DNA from: Maribellus sp. CM-23
GTDB taxonomy: Bacteria > Bacteroidota > Bacteroidia > Bacteroidales > Prolixibacteraceae
Length of the DNA: 64,000 bases
Direction of reading: 5' to 3'
Assembly: GCF_021354595.1 (NCBI RefSeq)
Contig: NZ_JADWYJ010000005.1
Span: 310,001 to 374,000, forward strand
Shown here: piece by piece, positions 9,658-23,000 of the stretch
Numbering within the stretch: position 1 is the first letter of the stretch
Layout: every line of letters starts with the position of its first letter
Program-made: the position numbers and the translations under genes
Notes under the pieces: model-generated
What the model was told of the DNA's origin: nothing
What the model saw: only the letters and a program-made list of their open reading frames with translations
Databases searched by the model: none

Positions 9658-9709
9658 CTTATCTTCTTTTTTAGGCTATTCTCTTATTTTATTTGGCAGG
9701 TCTGAAGCA

Positions 9710-9819
9710 TAGGTGATTACACCTATTTTGGGCTCAGGGAAACTACGTAGTAACGCCGTATTTTTTGAATATTGTGTGCAGGGAGAGTTATTAACAATTC
9801 CCATATTGGGAAAAGTTAA
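9710..9819. promoter_or_regulatory. Operator-like palindromes upstream of the PorP/SprF gene
   Basis: Three inverted repeats lie within 110 bp in the gap 9658-9947: TAGGTG-ATTA-CACCTA (9710-9725), the perfect palindrome ACTACGTAGT (9742-9751), and a 29-bp dyad at 9791-9819 with outer TTAAC/GTTAA arms and inner TTCCC/GGGAA arms. No gene was found in this gap. Their density just upstream of the first gene of the surface locus suggests transcription-factor sites, but no regulator can be named. Confidence 0.45.
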
Positions 9820-9947
9820 CAGTGAAAGCCGTGTGGATATAGATTTCAAGGGACTTCTGTGAATATCTTTTTCGCTTGAGAACGGTTGTATTTGTTGATA
9901 ATTATTCGTAGTTTGCCTTAGTTGTAACCAGATATATTGGTATCGTC

Positions 9948-10880
9948 ATAAAAAGAATTGTTGTATTAGGAGTTTTTGTCTTGCTAATTTCCCTTCATTG
10001 TGGTGCGCAACAAGAACCTATTTTAACCTCGTATATGTATAATGGCCAGGTCATTAACCCGGCTTATGCAGGTATATGGGAGAAGATCGGGTTTACCACC
10101 TTAGTAAGAAAACAGTGGGCAGGTATTAACCGGTCGCCCCTTACTGAATCCTTTTCTTTTCATTCGCCCCTGAAAAATGAAGCCGTAGGGGTTGGGCTAA
10201 ATGTTATGAACGACAGGTTCGGCCTTGAAAACAGGCTGAGTGTGCTCGCCGATTATGCCTATGAAGTGTACCTGTCGCGCCGTACCCGATTAAGGATGGG
10301 CGTCAAATTTGGCTTTGTTAACTATAAAAATCCACTCACCGAGTACGAGTTATATCCCGACAATCAGTATGATCATGCTTTTGCCGAGGATGTTGATCTG
10401 AAGTTTTTACCCAACTTCGGGATCGGCTTTTTCCTGTACCAGGAGCATTTTTACGCGGGATTCTCGGTTCCCAAGCTTATCGAAAATGACTTAAAAGAGA
10501 ACTTCCATAATTATTCGACCAGCGCTGAGGTTCGCACCATATACCTGAATGGGGGCTACGTTTTGCCTTTCGACCCCTTTAATTATGTGGTTTTCAAACC
10601 AACCATGCTGGTTCGTGCAACCTGGGGTACGCCGCTTCAGGCTGATGTTGCCGCCAATTTTATGATTCGCGAAAAACTTTGGCTCGGAGTGATGTGGCGT
10701 AGCAACGCAGCGCTGTGTTTTACGGGAAACTGGATGTTCAGCAACAATATTCGTGTTGGCTTTGCCATGGACGTTACCTATACAGATATTTATCCTTATC
10801 AGAACGGAACCTTCGAATTTACCATTGGTTACGACATCGACTTTTTTGGACGCACTTACTTACGATCGAGGTACTTCTGA
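9948..10880 (+). CDS. PorP/SprF family type IX secretion-associated outer-membrane protein
   Basis: About 310 aa. PorP/SprF proteins are outer-membrane beta-barrels. SprF-type members are needed for secretion or anchoring of gliding adhesins with type B C-terminal domains. Signatures: QQEPILTSYMYNGQVINPAY directly after the signal peptide, GIWEKIGFTTLVRKQW, HSPLKNEAVGVGLNVMNDRFG, and a C-terminal FEFTIGYDIDF strand. The only conventional start is a TTG at 9981, which cuts the signal peptide in half. The in-frame sequence from an ATA at 9948 gives KRIVVLGVFVLLISLHCGAQQ, a complete signal peptide, so that start is used here. The likely client is the type B CTD protein at 31704. Confidence 0.9.
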   Translation: MKRIVVLGVFVLLISLHCGAQQEPILTSYMYNGQVINPAYAGIWEKIGFTTLVRKQWAGINRSPLTESFSFHSPLKNEAVGVGLNVMNDRFGLENRLSVLADYAYEVYLSRRTRLRMGVKFGFVNYKNPLTEYELYPDNQYDHAFAEDVDLKFLPNFGIGFFLYQEHFYAGFSVPKLIENDLKENFHNYSTSAEVRTIYLNGGYVLPFDPFNYVVFKPTMLVRATWGTPLQADVAANFMIREKLWLGVMWRSNAALCFTGNWMFSNNIRVGFAMDVTYTDIYPYQNGTFEFTIGYDIDFFGRTYLRSRYF

Positions 10881-10915
10881 CAAGGATTTAAAATTACAAA
10901 CCCAATTTGAATGAG

Positions 10916-11074
10916 ATGAAAAACTTAACAAGAACCGAAACAACAACAGATCAACAGCCCACCGGCATTGGCTATCGGAAGCCTGGAGGCCCGCTGTTTT
11001 CTGTGTTGGCAGAACCTCTGCAAAGAGCCCCGGGAAAAAGAAAGGGGCATATAAGACAAACATTGGCCACTTAA
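10916..11074 (+). CDS. Possible small ORF (52 aa), unknown
   Basis: ATG at 10916 to TAA at 11072-11074, between the PorP gene and the first giant gene. The product begins MKNLTRTETTTDQQP and ends in a basic stretch (GKRKGHIRQTLAT). It has no signal peptide or membrane segment and no recognisable family. It may be translated leader sequence or chance. It is listed because it fills most of the 210-bp gap. Confidence 0.2.
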   Translation: MKNLTRTETTTDQQPTGIGYRKPGGPLFSVLAEPLQRAPGKRKGHIRQTLAT

Positions 11075-11090
11075 ATCGAAAGACATTAAG

Positions 11091-14000
11091 TTGACTAAAT
11101 TGCTACATAACCAAACTTGTAAATTAACTATTGTTTTGATAGTTGCTTTATCGGTATTTATGGATACTACTTCTGTAAAAGCGGGCGTGTTGCGCGCTGT
11201 CGAAGGGGGCTCTGTGAATATTGTTACAGGTGGTTATGGGGCGCCGGATAACATTCACTTTTCAAAAATCTCCGACAACAATGCCTTCCTTGACGATACC
11301 ATTGGCATTGTTTGTCCGGAAGATATTTCTACCTATACCGATGTCAATGCCTGTAATACTTTGATAAGTTCCGGGTTGGAGCTGATCGATCGGGGAAATA
11401 CCGTTGCATCGCTTAGCTGGCAGATGGAAGGAGCCACCGAAGGCAGTTCTTCTGCCTCAGGGGTCAATCAGCTTACTTCGTACGTTTTTAATGAAGGAAC
11501 CACCCTGGTTACTTACCGCGGGAAAGACCGTTCCAACCAGCCGATTTTCTGTTCTTTTGTAGTTGTTGTAGCCGACAACGAAATTCCCCGCTTGATGAAT
11601 CCGCCAGGAAATATTTCGGTGGAGGCCGACCCTGGTGACTGTCATGCAGTTGTAAACTGGCAGGAACCCATTGTTCTGGACAACTGTGCTTCGCGCGATC
11701 AAATCATTGTGGATGCCAATTACATGCCCGGAAGTGCCTTCCCGATTGGAACCACCGAAGTGTTTTTCTCCATTAGCGACGGGGTGGAATACAACCGCGA
11801 TGAATATTCGTTTACCGTAACGGTTACCGACGATGAAAAACCGGAGATTTATGCGCCCAATCCAATCCGTGTGAAATGCGGGGATCCAGTGCCTGAAGCA
11901 TTTACTTCGTGGCGTGAGTTTACTGAAGCCGGAGGAGTGGCTTTCGACAACTGTAACATCGAAGTTGAAAGTTTCCGTTTTGTTGGGCAAAAGAGCAATG
12001 GCATCCGTTGCCCGTATACGGTAACGCGCACTTACAGCATTGCCGACGACTATGGCAACCTTACCGAAGTCGAGCATCTGGTATATGTGACAGGCGAAGA
12101 GGAAGTGCAGGAAGAACCTCAGCCGGAACTGGTGTTGAAATCGGCGATGGCAGGAACAATTACTGCTATTGCAAGCGGGAATTGGAACGATCCAAATACT
12201 TGGGATCTAGGACGAGTGCCTCTAGCGGATGATGACGTTGTTATTCCATCTACATTCACTGTGACGCTGACGGATAATGCAGTTTGCCAGGATATTACTA
12301 TCAACGGTGTGTTGAATTATTTTAACAATGGAGCTTATACCTTACAGGTTTCCGGCGACTGGTCTAATAGCGGAACATACAACGGCGGGACCAACGGTGT
12401 TGTTGAGTTTATCGGGAGCAACCCAGCGAGTATAAGCGGAACCACCAATTTTGAAGGGTTGGTCATCAATAAAGGAAGCCTTACAACAATCTTAACCGTT
12501 AGCGGAACAGCAACGGTATTAAGCAGCGGCTTACTTACTATGACAAGCGGCCTTGTAACCATTCCGGGAGGAGGAAGTTTTGCCGTGAATCCGGCCATTG
12601 GATTAACAATTGAACAAGCCGCGGGTTTTGATGTCACCGGGGGAGCCTTGACTACTGGTAATTTTTCTATTACGAATGAAGGACTAATTCAGGTTTCTGC
12701 GGGAACCGCCAGTTTAGGGAATACTTCCGGAAATGAAGTTCATACCCAGGTTGACGGGGCTTTTGTTGTAGCCGGAGGAAATGTGGATATAGCCGGATGG
12801 CTTTATAATTCCGCATCAGGAACCTTGACACCACCCGGAATTACTTCCGGTATTTCTATTTCGGGAGGAACGATTACCCTGGCAACAGAAGGAAACGGAT
12901 TAAGCAGTGTTGGGTCGCTTCATGTAACATCAGCCGGGAACTTTAGCTTTACCGGTGGAACCATCGTTTTTGAGACGCCAAGTTCAGCAGCCACAGAACT
13001 TGACCTGGGATTGCTTTCCGGCGGTGGAACCAAGAACACCGTGGGCGGCACTTTCCAGTTCGGGAATACCTCAACGCCTCCCGGATCCGTCTTCAATGTT
13101 TCAAGTGATATAACGCTTAATCGCATTACTTCATCTGCGAATGCTGACCTTGTATTGGATGGAAATCTTTTGGTAAATGATTTATCACTGAATAGCGCAA
13201 CCACTATTAACCTAAATGGATTTGCCTTGCGGCGGGAAGTTTCGGGTCTTGGTAATTATACTTTCCCACTGGATGATGGTTCCGGCAATTCGATCCCGGT
13301 TACAGTCACTCTTACAGCAGGAAGTAATATCGGGTCAGGCGATTATATTGAAGTTACAACAACAGACGGAAAGCCATCCGCAAATGCCAATACTTCGAAT
13401 TATATCAGCCGGTATTGGGAGGTAGATGTGAATGGAATTACCAGCCCTGAATTTGATGCGACGTTTACTTATTCATCAACAAACGATGTAACCGGTTTGG
13501 AAGCAAATATTGCAGCAGGTAGTTACAGTGGAAGTTTGCCTTGGGTAAAATACGGCGCAGCCAATGCCGGTGCAAACACTATTTCAGTCACTGGAATCAG
13601 TGGGAATGGAGTGATCTTTACCGGAATAACCTTGGCTCCTCCAACGGTTGAAATAAACGGAGGTGTGCCCAGTGAAGAAATATGCACCGGTTCATCAGTG
13701 GTTTTAACAGCTGTTCCGACCGGCGATCCGGGATGGACCTACTCATGGAGCCCTTCAACAGGTTTAAGTGCAACCAACATTGCCGCTCCGACTGCGAATC
13801 CGACATCTGATCAAACTTACACTGTTACTGTTACCGATGGGAATGGTTTTACTGCGCAAGATGATATTCAAGTGATTGTAAATTTAGATCATACGATTTC
13901 ATTGAGTTCAGGCTCAAACAATCAAACTGTTTGTAGCAACAATGCCATTACTCCTATCGTTTACACTATCGGAGGCGGCGGAACAGGAGCATCAATAACT

Positions 14001-17000
14001 TCCGGATCATTACCAAATGGCGTTACGGAAAGCCTTTCTGGAAATACTTTTACAATCAGTGGCACTCCAACAGAATCGGGAATATTCAATTATACGGTTA
14101 CTTCCACGGGTAATTCCTGTAACGCAGCGACAGCTAATGGGACGATTACAGTCAATCCAGACCATACAATTACATTGAGCTCAGGTTCGAATAATCAAAC
14201 TGTTTGTATCAACAATGCTATTACTCCTATAGTCTATACTATCGGTGGCGGCGGAACAGGATCGTCAATAACTTCAGGTTCATTACCAAATGGTGTTACG
14301 GGAAGCTTTTCTGGAAATACTTTTACAATTAGCGGTACTCCAACAGAATCAGGAACATTCAATTTCACGGTTACAACCTCGGGCAATTCCTGTAACACTG
14401 CGACAGCTAATGGAACGATTACAGTCAATCCTGATCATACCATAACTTTAAGTTCTGCCGCAGGTACCGACAACCAGGAGTTCTGTCTTCCCGATGCGTT
14501 AACAAATATTACCTATGTCGTTGGCGGTGGTGCAACAGGAGCCAATGTTTCCGGATCACTCCCTTCCGGAGTTTCGGGTAGCTATTCCGGAGGTATTTTT
14601 ACTATCAGTGGTACACCCACAGTTGCAGGAACGTTTAATTACACGGTAACCACTTCGGGTAATAGTTGCGGTCCCGAAACTGCCAGTGGTACGATCACGG
14701 TTCATCCAACACCAACCGTAAAAATCACTATTAGTCCAAACAGTACCATCTGTGCAGGAACAAATGTTGTATTTACGACTACTGCAACAGATGAAGGAGA
14801 TAATCCTACCTTTGAGTGGCAGTCAAATACAGGAAGCGGTTGGGCAACGATTCCGGGAGAAACAGGAACCTCTTACTCGTCGTCTTCTTTAGTCAATGCA
14901 CAGAGCATCCGAGTCATCATGACAGCTGATCCGACCCATTGCAGTGCCGTAATTACCAGCAATTCTTATGTGATGACTGTAAACCCGACGGTAGTTCCTT
15001 CGGTTACGGTAAGTCATACCGGCAACGATATTTGCGACGGCGAATCGGTTACTTTTGATGCTACCATTACCAATCCTGGTACTTCTCCTACATATCAATG
15101 GCAACTGAGTACCGATGGAACTAACTGGAGTGATATTTCGGGAGCTACGAATAAAACATATACAACAAGCAGCCTGAGCGATGGGGATCAAATACGGGTG
15201 TTCATAACTTCGAATGCCAACTGCGCGAGCCCGGCCGATGCTGTAAGCACTCCTGTTGTGGTTACGGTTCATCCGATCGTTGTGCCAACGGTTTCGATTA
15301 CTGCAAACACCACCACGATCTGTCCCGGTGAGACCGTTAATTTTTCCATAGACGGTGAGACCAATCCGGGATCAAATCCTTTTTATCAGTGGAAAGTAAA
15401 TGGAGTGAATGTTGGCACTGATCTGCCAACCTATTCAAGTGCTTCGCTTACGGATGGAGATGAGGTGACATTGCAAATGACTTCAAATGCAAGGTGTGCT
15501 TCTCCAGTAACAGTGGGCAGCAACGTGGTAACAATGCTGGTGAACCCCGGAACTCCTGCCATTCCGGGAGCAATAACCGGAAGCATAGCTGTTTGTCCCG
15601 GAGTTTCTGAAACTTATTCGATAGCTGCTGTTACCGATGCAACCGTTTATACCTGGACTGTGCCGGCAGGATGGACGATTGATTCCGGACAAGGAACGAC
15701 ATCCATTACCGTTACAACCGGAACAGGAGGCACCTCCGGTAATATTTCAGTTACGGCGGGAAATACATGCGGAACAGGCAGTCCCCGGACGTTAGCCGTT
15801 TCGGTAGGAACACTTTCCTCTCCGGCAACTTCAATCTCCAACCCAAGCAACAATACCTGTGAAGGGACAAGTAAAACGCTTACGCGAAGTGGTGGAACCC
15901 TGGGGACAGGAGCTCAGTGGGTTTGGTATACCGGAAGTTGTGGAGATACAAAGGTGGGAACAGGAACGAGTATAACTGTGAACCCATCCCCCGGAACATA
16001 TACATACTGGGTACGCGCTGAGGGGACCTGCGATACAACGGCATGTATTTCCGTTGACGTGACGGTTAGCCCGGGAGCTCCTTTGCAACCCGGTGCAATT
16101 ACCGGTACGACTCCGGTTTGTCCGGGAGAATCATTTACCTATTTCACTTCTCCGGTAGCTGATGCAGCTTCCTATGCGTGGAGTGTTCCCGGTGGCTGGA
16201 CAATTACGGGAGGACAGGGAGATACTTTGATTACGGTTACCGCCGGTTCAACAGGGCAAAATGGAAACATCAGTGTTACCGCCTCCAATTCGTGTGGAAC
16301 AAGCACAGCCCGAACGCTGGCTGTTACTGTCGCTCCCGGAGAACCTGCAACGCCAGGAGTAATTGCGGGATTAAGCGATCAGTGTACAAACAGTACAGGG
16401 CTAAGTTATAGTGTTTCTGCGGTTGCCAATGCCTCCAGCTACAGCTGGGTGTTGCCAACCGGATGGACAATCACCGGAGGTTCTGGTACCAACTCGATCA
16501 CTGTTTCAACCGATGGTACCGCCATCGACGGAATGATAAAAGTGGCTGCAGAAAACAGCTGTGGTGTCAGTGATACCAGTTACCTGCCTGTTACAATTTT
16601 CAATTCGGCCCCGGCTACCCCCGGACCAATTGATGGGGTTACTGCTATTTGTCCGGCCATTTCTACACTTTATACAATTGATCCGGTGACTGATGCACAG
16701 GAGTACACATGGTCGGTTCCGGCTGGGTGGATCATCGAGTCCGGTCAGGGAACAACAAGCCTGTCAGTAACTGTGCCTATTGGTGCTTCCAGTGGAAACG
16801 TGACGGTTACTGCCAACAATATTTGCGGCAACAGCACTGCATCAACGCTGGCTGTTTCAGCTGCATCAACGGGCAGTGTTTATGCGGGTCCTGATATCGT
16901 AGTATGTGAAGGGATCAGTTTTGCCTATATGGCTGGCGAAATTGGCGGGGCAATAGACCGAAAAGGAGAATGGGATTGGGAGTCGATTACATATCCGGAG

Positions 17001-20000
17001 AATCTGCCTCATGTCCAGTATTTTGATGATCCTGATAATTTGAATACACTGTTCACCTTTCCTACATCTTTTACTTCCGGTACGGCCTACATTCGAATTT
17101 TTACTACCAGTAGTGTAGCCGGTTGTGGCGTTTTGTCTGATACCATGAAGATTACCATTTTGCCCCGTCCTGAAGCGACTATCGTTTCCACCGATACCGT
17201 TTGTGAAGGAGAGGACGCAACGGTCACTATTTCCGCAACTCCCAATTCGACGGTTACTTACCGGATCAATTTGGATGTACCCAAATTAATAAACATCGAC
17301 AATTCCGGAACTGCTGCGATTACGCTTCCCGGATTGACTTCGAGTGCCAGCTTCAGAATTATCAGTGTAAAATACAATGAGCTAACGAATTGTCAGGCAG
17401 TTATCGATACGGTTGCCCAGGTAGTGGTCAACCAACTGGCAGTTGTGGAGGCAGGGCCCGATCAAACACTCTGTTCAGCAAGCCCTGAAGTTAATCTGGC
17501 GGGTTCTGTTACGGGAGCGGTAACAACCGGCACCTGGTCTGGGGGAGCCGGAGTGTTTACTCCGAATGCCAATACCCTCAATGCGGTTTATTCTCCGACA
17601 CCTTCCGAAGTTTCCGCAGGTACGCTAACGCTGACACTTACAAGTGAAGATCCTTCGGGACCTTGCCTTGCTGTGTTGGATCAAATGATCATTACTTTTG
17701 ATCAGGCCGCTACGGTGGATGCCGGTGTCAATCAGGAAATGTGTTCAGACGGAACGGTTCCACTTTCCGGATCTATAGGGGGTGCTGCTACTTCCGCAAC
17801 CTGGTCCGGAGGAGGTTCATTTGCTCCCAATGCAAGTACATTAAATGCCGTTTATACGCCTTCTGCATCCGAGCAATTGCTGGATAGCTTCCGGCTGATA
17901 CTTACCTCCAATGATCCGGGAGGGGTGTGTGCCCCGGCTTCGGATACCGTTTGGATTTATGTACATCCCGGAGCAACGGTTGATGCAGGAACAGACCAAG
18001 TGATTTGTGCTTCCTCAACGGTTACTTTGAATGGCTTGGTGGGAGGTGGTGCAACAGCCGGAACCTGGACCGGAGGAAACGGTACTTTTACCCCCGACGC
18101 TACAGCACTGAACGCAGTGTATTCTCCAAGTGCAGATGAAATTTCTGACGGATCGGTTACGCTGACATTGACAACTAGCGATCCGGATGGGCCATGTGGC
18201 CCGGTATCAGATCAGGTAGTGATCACAATCGACGAAGCCGCAACGGTGAATGCAGGAATTGACGCAAGCGTGTGTGAGGGATCAGACATTATCCTGGCCG
18301 GTTCAGTGGGGGGAGCAGCTTCATCAGCTGTCTGGACAGGCGGAGCAGGCACCTTTACTCCCAACCGAAATACGGTCAATGCTACCTATACCCACGCTCC
18401 GGGTGAATTTGGCGATGTGATGCTGGTACTGACCACCGATGATCCTTCGGGTACTTGCGCGGCCGTAGCCGATACCATGATCTTAACAGTCGATTCTACC
18501 ATTTCGGTTACCGTTGGAAACGATACCATGATCTGCTCCGATGCAACCATCACCCTGGATGGCTGGGTGGAATCGGGAACCGGTACCTGGTCAACCAACG
18601 GGAGTGGTTCTTTTAGTAGCGTTACCGACCCCAATGCAGTTTATACACCCAGTACCGGCGATATATACAATGGCCTTGTTACGCTTACTTTTACAACGGA
18701 AGATCCCGATGGAATCTGTGGTCCGGTTAGTGCTTCGATGCAGTTGACAGTAAAAGAAGTAATAACGGTAACAACCCAGCCGGTCAACACCGGGGTTTGT
18801 TCTTCTTATCCGGCCAATATTTTTGTACAGGCTGTTGGTGACGATCTTACCTACCAATGGTTCCGGGGGAATGGGACGCCGGTTAACAATACCGCAAATA
18901 TAACCGGAGCACAAACTGCCACACTGAATTTTGCCAATGCCACTTCGGGAGATACTGACAGTTACTATGTGGTTATCAGCAGCCCTACTGCCTGCGATGT
19001 GGAAACTTCAGATACGGTTACACTGAACGTGGATGAGGAGATTTCGGTTACTACACCGCTTGTTTCCGACAGTATTTGCGTAGGAAGCGATGTTACATTT
19101 AACATTGTGGCAGAGCCGGGAGGCCTTTTAAGTTACCAGTGGAGAAAAGACGGGGTAGATATTCCCGGGAAAACAACAAATACATTGATCCTTACCAATC
19201 TAACGCCGGCAGATGCAGGCTCTTATACTGTTTACATGACAGGATTGGAAGGCTACACTTGTCAGGATGCCGAATCGGCTCCCGGAGAGCTTTTTGTGAT
19301 CGACAATGCATCGATCCTACCTACTTATCAGTCGGATACTTTCTGTTTGGATGCGTCAATCGATACCATGATTTATACCATCGACGGAGGAGCGACCAGT
19401 GCATCGGTAACAGCGGGTTCGTTGCCCGCTGGTTTGGTGGGAACCTATGATGTGGCTACACGGCGCTTCCTGATTTACGGTGCGCCAACTGCTGCCGGAG
19501 AGTATAACTTCACCGTTACCACCACCGGATATTGTGTTCAGGCAAGCGCAAGCGGTTTAATTGTGATCAACAATCAATTAAATCCGCCGCTTGTTTCTGC
19601 CAGCCAGGTAATTTGTTACAACTCAGTGCCTGCGGCCTTAACGGTTTCAACCCCGGCCTCGGGAGGCTCAGGGCCTTATTTGTACCAATGGCAGGATAGT
19701 GTTGCTACCGGCAACTGGGCCGATATAACGGGAGCCACAGCAGTTTCTTATACGCCGCCGGCTTTGATCGAAGAAACATATTTTCGCGTTATTGCCACCG
19801 ACGACGGTTATCCTTCCTGCGGATGGGATATCAGCAACGTGGTAACTGTGACTCCTTTTGATACCGCGGCGCCTACCTTTGCCAAACCCGACGATTTTAC
19901 TTTAACCGCCAACGATACTTGTGGCGGAGACATCCGGCCGGTGGTTACCGGAAAACCGCTTGCCGTTTCTTACAACGATAATTGCTCTGACGACACTTAC

Positions 20001-23000
20001 CTGATTGCGAATACAACCTACTCCGATCACAGTGTAGTGCCGGGGGCGTGCGGAAGTAGCTACAGTTTTTCTCGTACCTGGGTGGTAACCGACGAAGCCG
20101 GAAATTCTTCGGAGCAAACTCAGATTATTTATGTGGAGGACAAAACCGCTCCAACCTTTACTTCGGTACCAACGGCCATGCCTTTGTCGTGCGAGCAGGA
20201 TACATCGCCTTCAGCACTTGGTTTCGCCGTGGCTGCTGACAACTGCGATCCCAACCCGGTGGTATCGTACTATGATACTTCGGTGCCCGGAACCTGCGCG
20301 GGTTCATATACTTTTATCCGCCACTGGATCGCCACCGATGCCTGCGGAAATGCAGACACCATAGCACGGACTTACAATGTGCAGGATAATGTGAAGCCGG
20401 TGATCATCAATGCGGGTGACACCACCGTCGATTGTGTGGGCGATATTCCGGAGCCGGATGCTTCTGTATTTGAATATTACGACGAATGTGGCTCAACAAC
20501 CATTGAACTGATTGACGAAATTGCACACGACCTCGACAATGAGTCGGGATACTGTCCCTACCAGGTAGTCAGAACCTGGCGAGTAACCGATGATTGTTTG
20601 AACAAAACGGAATTTGTCCAAACGATTTACGTGCGGCAGTTGTCTTCCTGTCCTGCCTGTTCGGAATGTTTGTACGATAATACCCTAAATATTGCTGACT
20701 TTACAGGAGATCCGGATGGCGACACTACATTTGTGGATGTGATAAAACAGGATAAATGTTGTGGAGCCGAAAACGTACCCGGAGCTCAAACCCTTTTCTG
20801 TGCCTCATTTAAGATCAGGCTGGATGAAGGTGCAGTGGGCGTAGAAATACTGATTGACCATGTAACACCGCCCGGACAGGACTGGAAACTGAATTGTGAA
20901 GATATTGACGGGGGAGATGTGGTTTGTCTGCCTTCCAACGAGTGGCAACTGTTCACCTTCTGTAAAAATGCGGCATCCAATCAGCCACAGGAAAACAGTT
21001 ATACCTTCCGGTCGGTCAAAGGATTGATTGCCAGCGGTGACATTGAAACACGCGAAGAATGTAACGAGGTGTTATCGGTAAGCGGAGATTTCTCAAATCC
21101 CCGGTGGACCAGTGTTTACCCGGGAAATCCCGGTGATTACGACCACCTGTTATCGAGCACCACCGACACCATCGTGTACTTTAATGCCGAACCGGGCTCT
21201 CCGCCCCATATTCAGTATGCAGTATGCGGCGACATCAGTGCTACACTGTGCGCCAGCACAACCGGTGGGGTAATTTGCGATACCGTGGATGTGTATGTAA
21301 GACCTGCCATTGAGATGGAGCTGAACATTAATCCCGACCTGATTTGTATCGATTATGTTCCGACGGTTAGCCCGATTATTTCGCCTGCCGGGGCATATGA
21401 TTTGGAATGGTACCACGGAGCAACACCTTCAGGCGCTCCGGTAGCCACCGGTCCTTCTTATACGCCTCCCAGTACGGGATGGTACTCAGTGGTGGCCATC
21501 GACAATGCAACAGGTTTGGATTGTAACCGCGATACCTTCAGCTTTGAAATGAAATACGACCTGACAGGGCCAACGATCAAAGAACCGCCGCTACCGCTTA
21601 TGCTGGATTGTAACACGTCAAATTATGCACAGTTGATCAACGACTGGCTAGCGTCGGCCACTGCGGAATATGTAAACGATGTGGGGGATACCATTCATTT
21701 TACACCGACCAATGATTATTATGATGGGCCTGGAGTAAACATGATTTGCGGCGATTCAACCCTGGTTACATTTACTGCCATGGATCAATGTTCCAACGAT
21801 ACTACAGCTACTTCTTACATTATTGTGATCGACACAACAAAGCCAATCATTGATCCGGAGGCGATGGATTCAAGTATCCAGTGTTCTACCACCGATCCCG
21901 ATCAGGAACCGGCTTTCCTGGCGTGGCTGGCCAATCACGGAGGAGCGAGAGCTACTGATGTTTGCGATCCTGATCTGGAATGGTCTGTTGATACAGCCTC
22001 AACCACCTGGACCGGTGATCCGGCCAACAACCAGCGGACGGTTACCTTTACCGTAACCGACGATTGCGGCAACTTTGAGGTAACAACGGCTACCTTCTCG
22101 ATTATTGATACGGTGCCACCCGACCTAACCTGTCCGGATGATGTGGAAGAAGAAGCCTCACCCGATTTGTGTTCGAAGGTACCGGATACAATGGGAGATC
22201 CTATCTATTCGGATGATTGTTCAACTCCGGTGTTGACCTGGAGATCTACAGGGGCACTTATAAGCTCCGGGAATGGTGTTATTTCTGGAATAGCATTTCC
22301 GGTGGGGGTAACAACCATTACATACAAAGCCACTGATGCCGCCGGATTAAGCGATAGTTGTTCGTTTACCGTCACCATCGTAGATGTTACTCCGCCTAAT
22401 CTTGAAATTTCAAACTGTATTGATGTTTCGGGGACAATGGATGCAACGGATTGTTTCGCTTATCCTCCAATAATCGACGATCCGGATTTCTCAGATGATT
22501 GCTGGCCAAAGGATTCACTGGTCTTATCGTTTGAAATCGTTGCCGAAGGTGGAGTTTGGGACACAACTGGCTTCGGATATGTATCTGGCTTTAGGTTTCC
22601 CGTAGGCGTTTCCACGGTTACATATACCGTGACCGATCCCGATAGCAATTCGGTATCTTGTGATTTTACCGTGACCATGCTGCGCGATGAGATTCCATGG
22701 ACGGCTATTACCTGTCCAGCCAATCCGCCAGCCGTGGTTTTAGGGCCAACAGAATGTGAGCGGGCGATATCACTAACTCCGCCAACGGTAGATGATTATT
22801 GTGTTACTGCTACCTATATCGTTTCAAATAACTACAACAACGATTCAGTCATTGTAAACGAGACTTTCCCAACAGGAACCACCGAAGTAGTTTGGTACAT
22901 TACCGATAATTCGGGTAATGTGGACTCGTGTATCGTATATGTGGAAGTCAACGGCATTCAGTTACCAACGATCACCTGTCCGCCGAATGTAAGTGGCACG

